A stretch of DNA of 64,000 nucleotides from Paguma larvata (GCA_030068075.1 CM057827.1:72926500-72990499); one strand, 5' to 3'; counted from the first letter of the stretch, positions 33,391 to 44,212 are shown. Program-made: numbers and translations. The notes: generated by a model from the letters alone, not told the origin.

Positions 33391-34335
33391 TCATGAAGGT
33401 TGGATGATTCTCATTCCACAAATGACCTGACGGAGGACAAATTTCATTTCTCTGTTGCGTAGGCTGTAGATAAGGGGGTTTAAGACTGGTGTCACTACAG
33501 AGTATATCAGTGTGATGATCTTATGCATAGCAACTGAGTTGCCAGATGTAGGACTCACATACATCACCATTATGGTTCCATAGAATAGAGACACCACAGC
33601 TAAGTGGGATCCACAGGTAGAGAAGGCCTTTTGCCTCCCAGCTGAAGAAGGAACCTGAAGTACAGCTCTGAGCACTAGAGCATAGGACCCAAGAATGTAC
33701 AAAATGGTGAGAATGATGAAAAGAGAGCTCATAAAATGGAATACATGCTCTATGATTGGTGTGGGGGCACAAGACAATGCCATCAGTGGGTCCACATCAC
33801 ACAGGAAGTGATCAATAATGTTGGGACCACAAAAGGGTAGTTGAGAAATGAAGAAAATAGTAATCCCATGTCCAAGGAAACCAGTAAGCCAACAAAGACA
33901 CACCAGAATGACACAGAGTTGCCCAGTCATAATGGAGGGATAGTGCAGTGGACGGCAGATGGCCAGGTACCGATCATAGGCCATGACACAGAGGAAGAAG
34001 CACTCAGTTGTGCCCAAGGAAAAGAAGAAGTAGAATTGAGTGAAGCAGCCAGAGAATGATATGGTCTTAGTTTTGGAAAGAAAATTGACCAGCATGTTGG
34101 GGACTGTGCAGGTCACATACCAGATCTCTAGGAAGGAGAAGTTGGCCAGAAGCACATACATAGGTGTATGGAGTCGATGGTCCCACCTCACTGCACAAAT
34201 GATGGCCATATTCCCAGTCAGAGTCAAGACATAGACAAACAAAATCATTGAGAAAAGGATGATTTGTATTTTCCAAGGACCAGGAAAGCCCAACAAGACA
34301 AATTGTGTCACAGTAGATATCCCTGACTTATTCAT
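33391..34335 (-). CDS. OR11H7: Olfactory receptor OR11H7-like, 314 aa, intact
   Basis: Odorant GPCR, uninterrupted. Marks are Asn2 glycosylation site (NKS), GN at 41-42, LHTPMY at 55-60, Cys97, MAYDRYLAIC at 118-127, loop cysteines at 169, 179 and 189, KAFSTCGSHL at 236-245 and NPLIYSLRNREMK at 286-298. The N-terminal STVTQFVLLGFPGPWKIQII and the GMRIIQ end agree with my memory of human OR11H7. The frame is open 14 codons further upstream to 34377, but a splice acceptor at 34346 falls inside that extension, so 34335 is the likely start. It lies between OR11H6-like (38.6 kb, same strand) and the plus-strand OR. I recall human OR11H7 as a segregating or reference-dependent pseudogene; here it is open. 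Confidence 0.93.
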   Translation of the reverse strand: MNKSGISTVTQFVLLGFPGPWKIQIILFSMILFVYVLTLTGNMAIICAVRWDHRLHTPMYVLLANFSFLEIWYVTCTVPNMLVNFLSKTKTISFSGCFTQFYFFFSLGTTECFFLCVMAYDRYLAICRPLHYPSIMTGQLCVILVCLCWLTGFLGHGITIFFISQLPFCGPNIIDHFLCDVDPLMALSCAPTPIIEHVFHFMSSLFIILTILYILGSYALVLRAVLQVPSSAGRQKAFSTCGSHLAVVSLFYGTIMVMYVSPTSGNSVAMHKIITLIYSVVTPVLNPLIYSLRNREMKFVLRQVICGMRIIQPS

Positions 34336-34345
34336 GGTCCCCAGA

Positions 34346-34370
34346 CTGTGGAGAGAAGACAGATAATGAC
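34346..34370 (-). other. Splice acceptor of OR11H7-like coding exon
   Basis: On the minus strand CTGTCTTCTCTCCACAG, a strong pyrimidine tract with CAG, 10 nt before the ATG at 34335. It decides against the longer open frame. Confidence 0.75.
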
Positions 34371-34925
34371 AAGTCACTTACTGCTGAGACATTCAAAACG
34401 TTTCTTAGGATACGTAGTTTGATGCAGGAAAGTGTAGTCAATATTCAAAACTTGTTTTAGAATTTTTTAAACTAAGATGATTATGAAGAACCAATCCTGC
34501 TCTATTCTGAGTGAGCCCTTTGGCCCTGGTTCTTTGTAAATGTACAATTCTAGGCTACTTGAACTTTCTTTGTCAGTGGGCAAAATCAGTTAAATTTTAT
34601 CTTTTTTGATATAAAGAAATCTTGTGTTAGAGGCAAAAATGGTTTGTCTTTAATTATTTTTTTTTCAGTGAAAGCTGTTTGTATATAGCAGTTAGTGCCA
34701 TTCACTTCAAGTCTGACAATACATATGCTATCATGTAAAAATATGTTTGTATCTGACATATTTTATAGATTTGAATGGTTTGAGCTTTGACATTATTACA
34801 GATTCTCTTCCTCTCTGTCTCCCCCACCTTTTTTCTTGAGCTATTTCCATTAGGAGATTTATTTTCTATCATTTTTTCATAATACTGAGAGAAAATCAAC
34901 AAAGATATTCAGATCACAAATTCTT

Positions 34926-35140
34926 TTTTTTTTTTTTAATGTTTATTTATTTTTGAGAGACATAGAGACAGAGTATGAGCAGGGGTAGGGCAGAGAGAGA
35001 GGGAGATACAGAATCCGAAGCAGGCTCCAGGCTCTGAGCCGTCAGCACAGAGCCCGACGCGGGGCTTGAACTCACAGACCATGAGATCATGACCTGAACC
35101 AAAGTCGGCCGCTTAATCGACTGAGCCACCCAGGCGCCCC
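34926..35140 (-). mobile_element. Young CAN SINE, minus strand
   Basis: Near-consensus copy with a perfect 15-bp target duplication AGATCACAAATTCTT (34911-34925 and 35141-35155) and a pure T-tail. It is likely recent and possibly polymorphic, and sits 0.6 kb upstream of the OR11H7-like coding exon, where the intron or promoter should be. Confidence 0.95.
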
Positions 35141-35155
35141 AGATCACAAATTCTT

Positions 35156-38100
35156 ACAGCTGCTTCCTATTTAAAGATGTTTACATTGAACTAAAGCTCA
35201 CTTATAATTTGGTATTTATTCTTTTGTCTTTGTCAATGAAAAGTCACTATAATCCACTCCATAATGATTAATTTCACATAAATTATGTTTCATATGTATT
35301 TAAATCTATGTTATTAAAGATGAATATGGCATATACAATGTATTGGAAAAGAAAATTAAAATCACCAGGAGATTTTCTTCTAAAGCTCTTCTCACTGCTG
35401 CTACAAGTCTTCCTAAAGTTTACTATTTGGAAGATCTTACTTTGGTCTATTTAAAAAATACTCTAGAAAACAAGAGAATCAAAGATGCTTCAAAAATAAT
35501 TATTTCCCATATTCCAAAATTTCCTATATTCCAAAATATTCCCTTTACAATACCATCACCAAAGATGGTACATTTTTAAGAATCAAATAATTCAGAGAAA
35601 AGAACACAATGATAGCTTCAACATATTGGAATCTCCAGAATTTTTTTTAACAAGATATTTCTTTGATAAGAGGAAAATTCTCCTTAAAAATAGTTTTGAT
35701 AAAAGCGGTGTATATAAAGTATTTAGAGGACTCACTGAGTGTAATCAAATGGGAAAAATCCTTTTATTCAGTGAGATTATATTAAGTGATGTAAATATAT
35801 TTATAATGAAACAGCTGTTGCAAGTTCACTAAATGAATAATGCATAAAGAGAAACAAACATAACCATCCTATTGGACTAGTTAAGTCAAAGCAGGTTGTA
35901 GTTGTATGGACAAGAAACTAAGAAGAGAAGGAAATTGAAAGATGGAGATAAGTTCTTTTTAATTTTTTAAACTAAGATGACTATGAAGAACCAAACTTTC
36001 CTGCATTGATCATCATTTCTGTTAAGGGTTCCATAGAATAGATGATTTTGATAAGATAATTTGGAGTAAAAAAATGGCTTCTCATTATGGGAACTCTGTG
36101 CTTTCCATATAAGAGATCTCTTTTCTCAGCAAGACAAGAAAGGAGTAATGCAGACAGCAGCTGCTTACCCCCTGGGAAAACAGCAACAGTGACTTGAATC
36201 AGATTCACAGACTATGACTCAAAATAAAAATGCCTGTATTTCAGCTAGAGGCTACTCTTTTTGACAATTAAAAAAAGACCTCACAGAAAAACTATTAGCT
36301 GTAGGGAAAGCATGGTAAATGAATTTCACAAATGATTTCCAACATAATTATAAGAAGCAGTTCCTAATATATTCACCGTTAAACCCTATGTGAATCTTAG
36401 TCATTAAACACACTGATATGATTTTACCCTTAAAAAAACTTTTTTAATGCCACCTCTTCTGATGGTGGACATAAGTATTGGAATGAACAAAGAGGAGAGA
36501 ACTGAAAGAGGAGACCGAAACAAAACAAAACAAATCCCTGTTTTTTCTTATTTTCAGTCCCAGTGGATGGAGCTAGTTCCACACTGTTTTGTTCAAAATA
36601 TCTATGAAAGTCATACCATTCCTGGTGCTCCAGCCACTTCCTGAGAAGGTGAAGATCTGTGGATGACTTTGACACAGTTTAGTGCACTTATTTGGGGGAG
36701 TATAATTTCCAGGGTGATCTAAATACTCTGAGAGTTTTGTTTTTGTTTTTGCGCTGTGAGTAACCAATATTCCTTGATACTCAATCTCTTGAGCATATTG
36801 AATGAACAAATATATAGGTTAATAGGCCCACCTGTGGTGTATAATAGCAGCAATGCCCATCAGAGATGATGTTTCCTATATACTGTGAAGCTTTCTGATA
36901 TCATCTTGGGGAGAGTTCATAGGGAGGTCACAAAGATTCTCTCCTTCACTGCCTTTCATGTGGAAGCCCGGTGTGAGAGCTTCATGCATGTCTTTCACTT
37001 TCCTTGCACTGTAAGATTCTAGTGGCCTATTTCCTACAGAGTGTGGTGAAACTATGTGCTGATCTTAATTTATGTGCTATTTTGGCCATCGTTGAGAATT
37101 CCCAGGTATCTCTTCATGTGATCCCGTCACTTTCTCTAGGGACCTTCTTCCTTCTTGCCTAGGGGTTTCATTAATATTTTTGGTAAGTTGGCCCATAGTG
37201 ATTATTAGATAATGTGTGACTCTCTGGGGACCCCATAGTCTCCTTAAGTTTGTGTTTCTCAAATAGGATATGTGATTATTGTATGCCATGGAATACACAT
37301 AGCCCCTAATTAAATACCTCCCTGAAGGGAAGGTTTTACTCAGAGAAGATAATTTTTTATTACACCAAATATATGTGTACTGTGGAACAGAAAGAATAGT
37401 TAGTGATCATTTTTAAGATAAAACTTTGACTTTCAAAGAAATATTGTCCCCATTTGCCCCATGTTTTCTGACCACTGTTGCCAAATATTCTTTGATGGTA
37501 AAAGGTTTGAGAAACACTATATGAGAGTATTTAATCAACTAGTACCAGCAGGCCTATCTTTCTGGCACACCTAATTTTATTTCCAGTATGGCCATAACTA
37601 AAAGGGGGTACTTTCATTTTAACTATATTGGCCTTTCAGCTAATGGCATTCCTGTTTCAGTGTAGGGTTTGGGCACAAAGATGGAATTCGTTCTTTGTAT
37701 AATTTTCTCTTAATACTTTTCTGACTCAGACTTTGCACTATAGCCTTCCAAGAGGCATAAAAATATACTTAGGACATTGTTATTCCATATTACAAGTGGA
37801 ATTGCCACAACTGATTTGGGGAGTAAGCACAAAGAGTAAAGATGCCCACTTGGGAGAACATATAGATTGATCATTGTGAGGAGCAGGGCTTAGATAGTGG
37901 AGCAACAGGAAAGAAGACTGGATGGAGGAGTCTAGTGAATGAGAGCTTTGGTAGGAAGGAGAGTTTATACTTTATCTCTAAGTGAAAGAAGTATGAAACA
38001 TATTCTGTTTTTGGTGTGAAAGTCAGCTTTAAATAATGGAAAATGTCCGTTACTGGGTGGGCTTTTTGTTTTGTTTTGTTTTGTTGTTGTTGTCATTGTT

Positions 38101-38240
38101 GTTGTTGGTTGTGGTGGTGCCTTGGTCCATTGTCTTTAAGAATATTTTCTGAATTTAGAATATTGCACCCTCTATTGAAAGACTCCAGGTACACATATAT
38201 GTAATTCTTTCCACCACCTAAGATTAAACCAATGAAGATA
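35156..38240. other. Intergenic between OR11H6-like and OR11H7-like genes
   Basis: About 3 kb without SINE or L1, a clear contrast to the rest of the window, so it is a plausible place for the OR11H7 promoter and first exon. The open frames at 35343, 35626, 36430 and 37077 show no family features. Confidence 0.45.
36168..36270. promoter_or_regulatory. Candidate OR promoter motifs (O/E plus homeodomain)
   Basis: CCCCCTGGGAA at 36168-36178 fits the O/E (EBF) core CCCNNGGGA. CAATTA at 36265-36270 reads TAATTG, a homeodomain core, about 90 bp upstream in gene orientation. The pair is typical of mammalian OR promoters and lies 1.8 kb upstream of the OR11H7-like coding exon. Both motifs are short and could occur by chance. 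Confidence 0.3.
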
Positions 38241-38244
38241 CATT

Positions 38245-38376
38245 GAAGATATATATATATATATATATCTTAACAAAGACAGATGAAGATATATATATTA
38301 ACACAATATAATTACTTGGTGAGATAATTCAGAATGTTTTATTGAGCATTTTTCATTCATGAGCTGACAAAGAAGA

Positions 38377-38415
<39 letters not shown>

Positions 38416-38440
38416 CTTATATATATATATTAACACAATA
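38245..38440. repeat. (AT)n-rich simple repeats
   Basis: Three alternating AT runs (about 38249-38268, 38371-38414 and 38417-38430) embedded in the 132-bp duplication downstream of the OR11H6-like gene. Confidence 0.9.
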
Positions 38441-38500
38441 TAATTACTCGGTGAGATAATTTAAAATGTTTTATTGAGCATTTCTCATTGATGAGCGGAA
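38290..38500 (-). repeat. 132-bp tandem duplication, 3' flank of OR11H6-like gene
   Basis: TTAACACAATATAATTACT begins at 38298 and again at 38430, and similarity extends through the TTTTATTGAGCATTT block to about 38367 and 38500. Each copy holds an AATAAA on the gene strand (38338-38343 and 38470-38475). Confidence 0.9.
38470..38475 (-). terminator. Candidate poly(A) signal AATAAA, OR11H6-like gene
   Basis: Canonical hexamer on the gene strand about 170 bp past the stop, with an identical one 132 bp further on at 38338-38343. Confidence 0.45.
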
Positions 38501-38646
38501 CTTGAACTGCTAAGTAACTGTGAAAAACAAGTATCTCCCTCTACTTAAGTGTGAACCAGAACACAACTTACTGAAGTCATTCTCTATTATTTTTATAAAT
38601 AATTAAGGTCAGAAGTGATAAATTCTGCTTCTCTCTCAAAGATGTC

Positions 38647-39570
38647 TCAGTTTTGGTTACTTCTTAATCCTAGGACTTTCTTTAGGGCATCTTTCATGTC
38701 TTTGTTTCGGAGACTATAGATAAGAGGGTTTAAGAGTGGAGTCACCACTGAGTATACCAAAGTGACGACCTTCTTCATTCCTGCTGGATTTCCTGATGTT
38801 GGGCTCACATACATCACCATAAGGGTTCCATAGAATAGAGACACCACCATTAGGTGGGACCCACATGTGGAGAAAGCTTTAGTTTGACCAGTACCAGAAG
38901 GAACACGAAGCACAGCTCTGAGTACCAGAGTGTAAGATCCCAAGATGGAAAGGAAGGGCCCAAAGATAATCACTGAGTTGAAGGTATAGCAGATAAGCTC
39001 AGTGGAAGGAGCAGGTATGCAGGCCAGTGCAAACAACGGGCCTGGGTCACACACAAAGTGGTCAATGATGTTGGGTCCACAGAAAGGAAGCTGAGAGATA
39101 AGAACAATGGGGATTGGGTAGCAGAGAAATCCACTCACCCAGCAAACACAGACCAGTATCACACAGAGTTTCCCAGTCATGATGGAAGGGTAATGTAATG
39201 GGCGACATATGGCGAGGTACCGATCATAAGCCATGAGTGATAAGAAGAAACACTCGGTTGTACCCAGTGAGAAAAAGAAGTAGAATTGGAGGAAGCATCC
39301 AGTGAAGGAGATGGTCTTGGTCTCAGAGAGGATGTTGACTAGCATGTTTGGGACCGTGGAGGAAATGTACCAGATCTCTAGGAAGGCAAAGTTTCCCAAG
39401 AGAATGTACATGGGTGTGTGAAGCCGCTTGTCCCATTTCACTACACAGACAATAACTCCATTCCCCAGCAGGGTGAGGAGATAGATCACAAGGATTAATG
39501 AGAAGAAAAAGTTCTGCATCTCCCTTTGACCAGGAAAACCCAGGAGGACAAACTCAGTCACGAAATGCAT
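38647..39570 (-). CDS. OR11H6: Olfactory receptor OR11H6-like, 307 aa (330 aa if upstream start)
   Basis: Odorant GPCR, uninterrupted. In the 307-aa numbering LHTPMY is at 50-55, followed by MAYDRYLAIC, three loop cysteines around QLPFCGPNIIDHFVCD, KAFSTCGSHL and NPLIYSLRNKDMKDAL. The protein matches my memory of human OR11H6 closely, including the ALESQNTT-like segment before MHF. The codon aligned with the ATG of the 60678 gene is CAG, so the family's usual start is lost. The remaining choices are MHF at 39570, which fits a splice acceptor at 39594 but leaves no N-terminal glycosylation site, or Met at 39639 (330 aa, as I recall for the human entry), which keeps NTT but needs an unspliced transcript. 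I chose the first with moderate confidence. An old MIR overlaps the upstream flank. Confidence 0.9.
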   Translation of the reverse strand: MHFVTEFVLLGFPGQREMQNFFFSLILVIYLLTLLGNGVIVCVVKWDKRLHTPMYILLGNFAFLEIWYISSTVPNMLVNILSETKTISFTGCFLQFYFFFSLGTTECFFLSLMAYDRYLAICRPLHYPSIMTGKLCVILVCVCWVSGFLCYPIPIVLISQLPFCGPNIIDHFVCDPGPLFALACIPAPSTELICYTFNSVIIFGPFLSILGSYTLVLRAVLRVPSGTGQTKAFSTCGSHLMVVSLFYGTLMVMYVSPTSGNPAGMKKVVTLVYSVVTPLLNPLIYSLRNKDMKDALKKVLGLRSNQN

Positions 39571-39593
39571 TGTTGTGTTCTGGGATTCCAAAG

Positions 39594-39613
39594 CTGTTAG
39601 AGAAACAGAAGTA
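39594..39613 (-). other. Splice acceptor of OR11H6-like coding exon
   Basis: Minus strand CTTCTGTTTCTCTAACAG, aligned with the acceptor of the 60678 gene. If used, it removes the upstream Met at 39639. Confidence 0.65.
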
Positions 39614-39629
39614 GCCAAGGAGTGAATAA

Positions 39630-39850
39630 CAATGAACATTTGTAGGTTTTGCTAACAGTTTGCTTGTGAATATACAAAGTATTTTTGTATAAATTATCTC
39701 ATTTGATCTTCCAAATGACCCTTTGAGCTCTAGGGAGGTGTGCTTCATCCTTTTCTTTTACAGATAAGGAAACTGAAGTTCAGAGAAATTTAAGGGGTTT
39801 ACTTAAATGTGCAAAGCCAGTAACTCCTAGATACACTCGCCCATTTGAAG
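39630..39850 (+). mobile_element. MIR SINE remnant
   Basis: Resembles MIR in plus orientation: TTATCTCATTTGATCTTCC, then TTTTACAGATAAGGAAACTGAAGTTCAGAG and a TGTGCAAAGCCAGTAACT-like end. It is antisense to the OR11H6-like gene and adjoins its coding exon. Confidence 0.75.
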
Positions 39851-40889
39851 TTTGGTTTGGAACAAACCTCACTTCTTTTCAAATATTCCTGTAACTCTGA
39901 GTCTCAGTAATGTTTTATCTTTCATGTTAAAATCATTACCTCTTAGATATCCTACATGTAAGTATAGACTTTGGATACATCCTTTTACTTTAAAACAAAA
40001 TCGAATATAAATCTGAAGCAATAAATTTTCTTCTTAGAGTTTCATATACAGAAGCCCAATAAAAAGCTGATAAGTGGAACTGTGTGGTGGGAGTGTTGAG
40101 CCCCCTTGCTTTGGTTGCTCTGAGGGAGGTGATCTAGAAACCTCAGGATTCTGTAATATGGTGTGAAAATCATCTGTGTAGCCCTCTCTAGGTCACGTTC
40201 TGCGAGGTGGAATTTGATTTGTATAACAGTTTAGCTCATTCCCTCTTGAGGAGCTCTTGTTCTATCAAAGTACTTTGTGTTGAACAGAATCTGTCTCCTT
40301 TATTACTGCTAGGCATTGATTCTGGGACTCTCCTTTGCTGAAGCTACAAAATAAGTCTTATTCTTCCATTATGGTGATAGTTGGAGGCTTATATAACAAA
40401 TGGAAGCTGTTCTGTCCCCTATACATTACTTTCTTTTGGATGCCAACATTTTTCCTGGCTTTGTTTTCATCTAAGCTGCACTATTCTACATCATGGCTAG
40501 GCTCTTGAGGTACCTTACAGCTGGGTATGCCAATTTTTTCTAGTATATAGTACCATGTACCTTCATTTTTTTTTGCTACGGATTAAACCTTAAACACCAT
40601 AACTTTCCATTCATCATCTTGCTTTTACCTAAATTAAATAATGAATAGAAAGGTCACCTTAGATATACCAAGACCAGAAAAATCTTCTTCATATTGGCTA
40701 AAATGGAGTTGAGACATGACTATCATGGACATTGGTGACAATTTTTTCAGAACTATTTGTCCAGGCTTATGTCTATGTCCTAAAGTTTCCTGGTTAAAAT
40801 TCAGGATATTTGGCTGGGTAAACCACCATCAGTATTTTAAATTTAGTAATATGTTGACTACCAACATAGGATAATTGATCAATTTATTT
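39851..40889. other. Intergenic upstream of OR11H6-like gene
   Basis: No repeat, gene or convincing promoter motif seen. Confidence 0.4.
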
Positions 40890-41102
40890 ATTTATATAAG
40901 TTTATTTGTTTTGAGGTATAGAGGGTGAAGGAGAGGTGGAGAGAGAGGGAGAGGTGGAGAGAGAGGGAGACAGAATCCCAAACAGGTTCTGCATTGATAG
41001 TGCAGAACTTGACTCAGGGCTGGAACTCAAGAACCGTGAGATCATGACCTGAGCTGAAATCAAGATTTGGATGCTTAACTGACTGAGGCACCCAGACACC
41101 CC
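40890..41102 (-). mobile_element. CAN SINE with duplicated GA block
   Basis: Minus-strand copy. The block GGAGAGGTGGAGAGAGA occurs twice in its GA-rich part (about 40930-40970). Confidence 0.88.
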
Positions 41103-41544
41103 AACCATATTATTTATTAATATCACTGTTAAGATACTCACAAAAGTGCATCCTTATGCCATTCATATAATCTTCAGAGAGCATTAAGCTTGCTTCTCAG
41201 TATTTGATCAAACCTGGAGCAAACTCAAAGGGTAAATATCTTATTGCCAAGGTAACTTCGGATATTTACATTGATTAACAATGTTTTTAGAATGATGAAA
41301 AAGATTCCATAATAAACATGATTTTTATGAAAATCTAAATTTTTTCCAAGCAAGTTGTTTCAATGGACTATAGTTATGACCATATGTATAAACATTTCTA
41401 GGAGAGTTGTAATTTCACATATACTTCCCATAACTATACCTATGTTTTCCAGACCACATGCTGTCATTTTTGGTCAGAAAATATAGTTACTGGGCTTGTA
41501 ATTAAAAAAAAGTTGAATGTCAAATTTAAATTATAGCACATTAT

Positions 41545-41695
41545 CCATTTACTTATTCATTTGGGCATTTAACAAACGTTTATTACTGTTGATTATATTC
41601 CTAGCAGTGTACTAAGTTCTGAAGTACAATAGAAAGCATTTAAATAAATTCCTCCCCATTTGGAACTTATGACTTATAAAAGCAATCAAGACTGC
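41545..41695 (-). mobile_element. L2 3'-end remnant
   Basis: CATTTAACAAACGTTTATTACTG followed by a CCTAGCAGTGTACTAAGTTC block resembles the reverse complement of the L2 3' end. Confidence 0.5.
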
Positions 41696-42350
41696 CACCT
41701 ACATCTGTAGTGTCTTGAACTGTGTGGTTCATAGCACGTATCTAATTATATCCTGTGGGCCTGAAAAAAATATTTATTTCAGTTCATAATAACTTAGATA
41801 AATCAATGTAGTGAGGGTGGTATCATGATTGTGAACTTTATTTGACATAAGTGAGATACTTTTGGCTTTTCAAGACAGTAGTAGAGACATGAGACATGAA
41901 TTGACTTACTCTATTCATAGGCCAGAAAGTTCTTGGCACCAAGAAAAGAAATATAATTCCAGTTCATGATTTTGACCTGGAACCACACCTTACAAGTCTT
42001 AACTCCTTCCTGGTCATTTGATTTCCTGATGTCCAGGACCTTTTGAAATTTGTGCTGCATTGAAATTTTAGTTATCTGTGGAATACAGGATCAGAAAAAG
42101 AGGAACAAATGAACTTCACAAGTAATTTTAAACCTCACTGCATCCATTTCTGCTTCCTTTACCTTCATAACACACCTATTAGTAGCTCAAAGGATGAACT
42201 TAAATCCACTTTCTTTAACTTTCTGTGCACCTTAAGTGATATAACAAGTAAACAGTTGGAGAGAAGAGGAGGAACAAAGAACACATACAATCCATTCTGT
42301 GTGAACTGATAAGGAAGCCAGATCCTCCTCCATAATGCCAACCACTTGCT
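41696..42350. other. Intergenic, nothing recognised
   Basis: No gene. The open frames around 42109-42458 overlap on both strands and show no features. Confidence 0.4.
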
Positions 42351-42357
42351 AGAAATT

Positions 42358-42467
42358 GATGGACATTGAGGAGAGTACTTGTTGGGATGAGCACTGGGTG
42401 TTGTATGTAAGCCAGTTGGACAATACATTTTATTAAAAAAATAAAAATAAACAAACATAAAAAAAAG
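42358..42467 (+). mobile_element. Extreme 3' end of an L1
   Basis: Only about 95 bp of carnivore L1 3' UTR (GATGAGCACTGGGTGTTGTA) plus an A-rich tail are present. AGAAATT on both sides (42351 and 42466) is a possible target repeat. Confidence 0.75.
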
Positions 42468-42469
42468 AA

Positions 42470-43940
42470 ATTTAAGCCACTAGCCCAGAGAAGAGCATTT
42501 TTAAAATTATAAGTGCAGGGATTCCTTTTCCTTTAAATGTTTATATTTTAAGGTTAATCCATAAATTTGGTAATTTGGTAAATTTGGTAAATCTAAAGGA
42601 CAAGAGAGTCTGCCTATTACTTTCTCAGCTTCCACTTTCCACTCGTCCCTTGCCAACAATTCTGAAAAATAAGAACATCTTATTTTAGTTGTCCTTGCCA
42701 AAGGATATTCATCAACCAAAACTTTACTGACCAATATTAGAAACAAAGTGGTAGAAGACTCAGGCTACATTGTAACTGAAGAAGATTTAATTCCTCCCCC
42801 TCCTCCCAAATATCAAGATATTTGAGCCCCATTTTTCATAAGTAAGTTGTATAGTGGGAACTCTGTGATACCAATGAATCCTTAATGTGAATCTATTATC
42901 CCATGTGTTCGGAGAAAAGAAGTGCAGAACCTACCACGTTGTTCTTAGAAAGAACAAAGGAACAAAGAATGAAGGGATTTGTAGAAGAACCAGCATGCTC
43001 TTCGTATCTGACAGCAGGGGGTATCTAGGAGCAGTGATGTACTGAGGCAGGCAGGCTTTCCTTACATACGTGATGGTGTTTCTGACTCCAAGAGGAAGAT
43101 GTGAGGGGAAACTCCAGCCACAAGAGTGTTCTCATTTAACAATCTAAAACATTCGTGGATGGAGAGCAGCATTTGTAGCCCCAGAGACTTCCTTCCTTTA
43201 GTACTCTGAACCAAATGAAATGTATTTTTCATGCCAGTAATTACTAAGAATTTACATGTCCCTCCTGAACAGGATTCATAGTTCCCCAGAGTGTTCACTG
43301 GGAGGCATCTAGTTCTCTGTTTATGTATCTCTGGTCCTATATTTGTTTATACTTCCCCCAGTGGTTTGAATAGTGAGACATAGAGGTCAGAATATATATC
43401 CAAGAGAGGGAGGGAAAATTGCCCTTTTTGGTGGAGATATCCTTCCTCTAAGGAACTAATCTACCTGGGGAATAAGGTGGAGGAGAGGAGCGAGTGGCAC
43501 AGGTTAATAGGAGAGAAAAGAGTGTGTGCGTTGGTGGGGAGTGAGATTTTTTCCAAATATACTTCCTTTATTCTTGGTGCCAAACCTGTAAGCACTTAAA
43601 TTAAAAAAATATTTGTCTATACATAGTTTACTTAATTTACTATATTCAAAATAAGGCAAAGAATCTCCATTTGAATGGAAATGCATTCATAGCTTGAATG
43701 CATTTGTTTGAAATAATTTGATCTTTTGTAAAAGCAGATTTGTAATGTTGTTCACTTATATGATGTAGTATTAATGAAAATGAAAGTTTAGCATACAGAT
43801 GACTCAGAGGTAGCAAGTATGAATTCTTTCATTGGTATCAAAGGAAGGAAAACAAACAAGATGAGACAGAGAATCTGAGGGTAAGATGAATTTAATCATA
43901 GCAAGAGCTCCAGGAGAGAACACTACTGGCTATAAGAGTG
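42470..43940. other. Intergenic, nothing recognised
   Basis: Single-copy-looking. A near O/E motif TTCCCCAGAG lies at about 43279, 3.7 kb upstream of the OR11H6-like coding exon, with one mismatch to the core. No genes. Confidence 0.4.
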
Positions 43941-43949
43941 TGGTTGTGT

Positions 43950-44150
43950 GGGCGCCTGGGTGGCTCAGTCTGTTGAGTGGCTGAGCTCATGGTTCATGAG
44001 TGGCTGAACTCATGGTTCATGAGTTCAGGCTCTCCATTGGGCTTGCTACTGTCAGCACAGAGCTTGCTTCGAATAATCTCCCTGCCCTTCCCCCACTCAC
44101 GCTCTCTCTCTCTCTCTCAAAAATGAATAAACATTTATTTAAAAAAAACA
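43950..44150 (+). mobile_element. CAN SINE with internal 23-bp duplication
   Basis: The head GGGCGCCTGGGTGGCTCAG is followed by two copies of a 23-bp unit starting TGGCTGAGCTCATGG (43978-44000 and 44001-44023). AAGAGTG repeats flank the element. Confidence 0.92.
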
Positions 44151-44163
44151 AGAGTGACTGTAT

Positions 44164-44212
44164 ACACATGCACACACGCATGCGCGCGCACACAAACACA
44201 CACACACCCCCC
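44164..44212. repeat. Alternating purine-pyrimidine run (CA/CG)n
   Basis: ACACATGCACACACGCATGC followed by GCGCGCACACAAACACACAC, then a C run. It is a microsatellite with CG steps. Confidence 0.9.

Noticed and set aside
34336..34377. 14-codon N-terminal extension of the OR11H7-like gene (and 28 codons at 61605-61688)
   Set aside because: A strong splice acceptor falls inside each extension, and the preferred Met gives the normal OR N-terminus with its glycosylation site.
38245..38440. Regularly spaced repeats considered as a CRISPR or satellite array
   Set aside because: Only AT dinucleotide runs and one 132-bp duplication; no array of repeats and unique spacers, and the DNA is mammalian.
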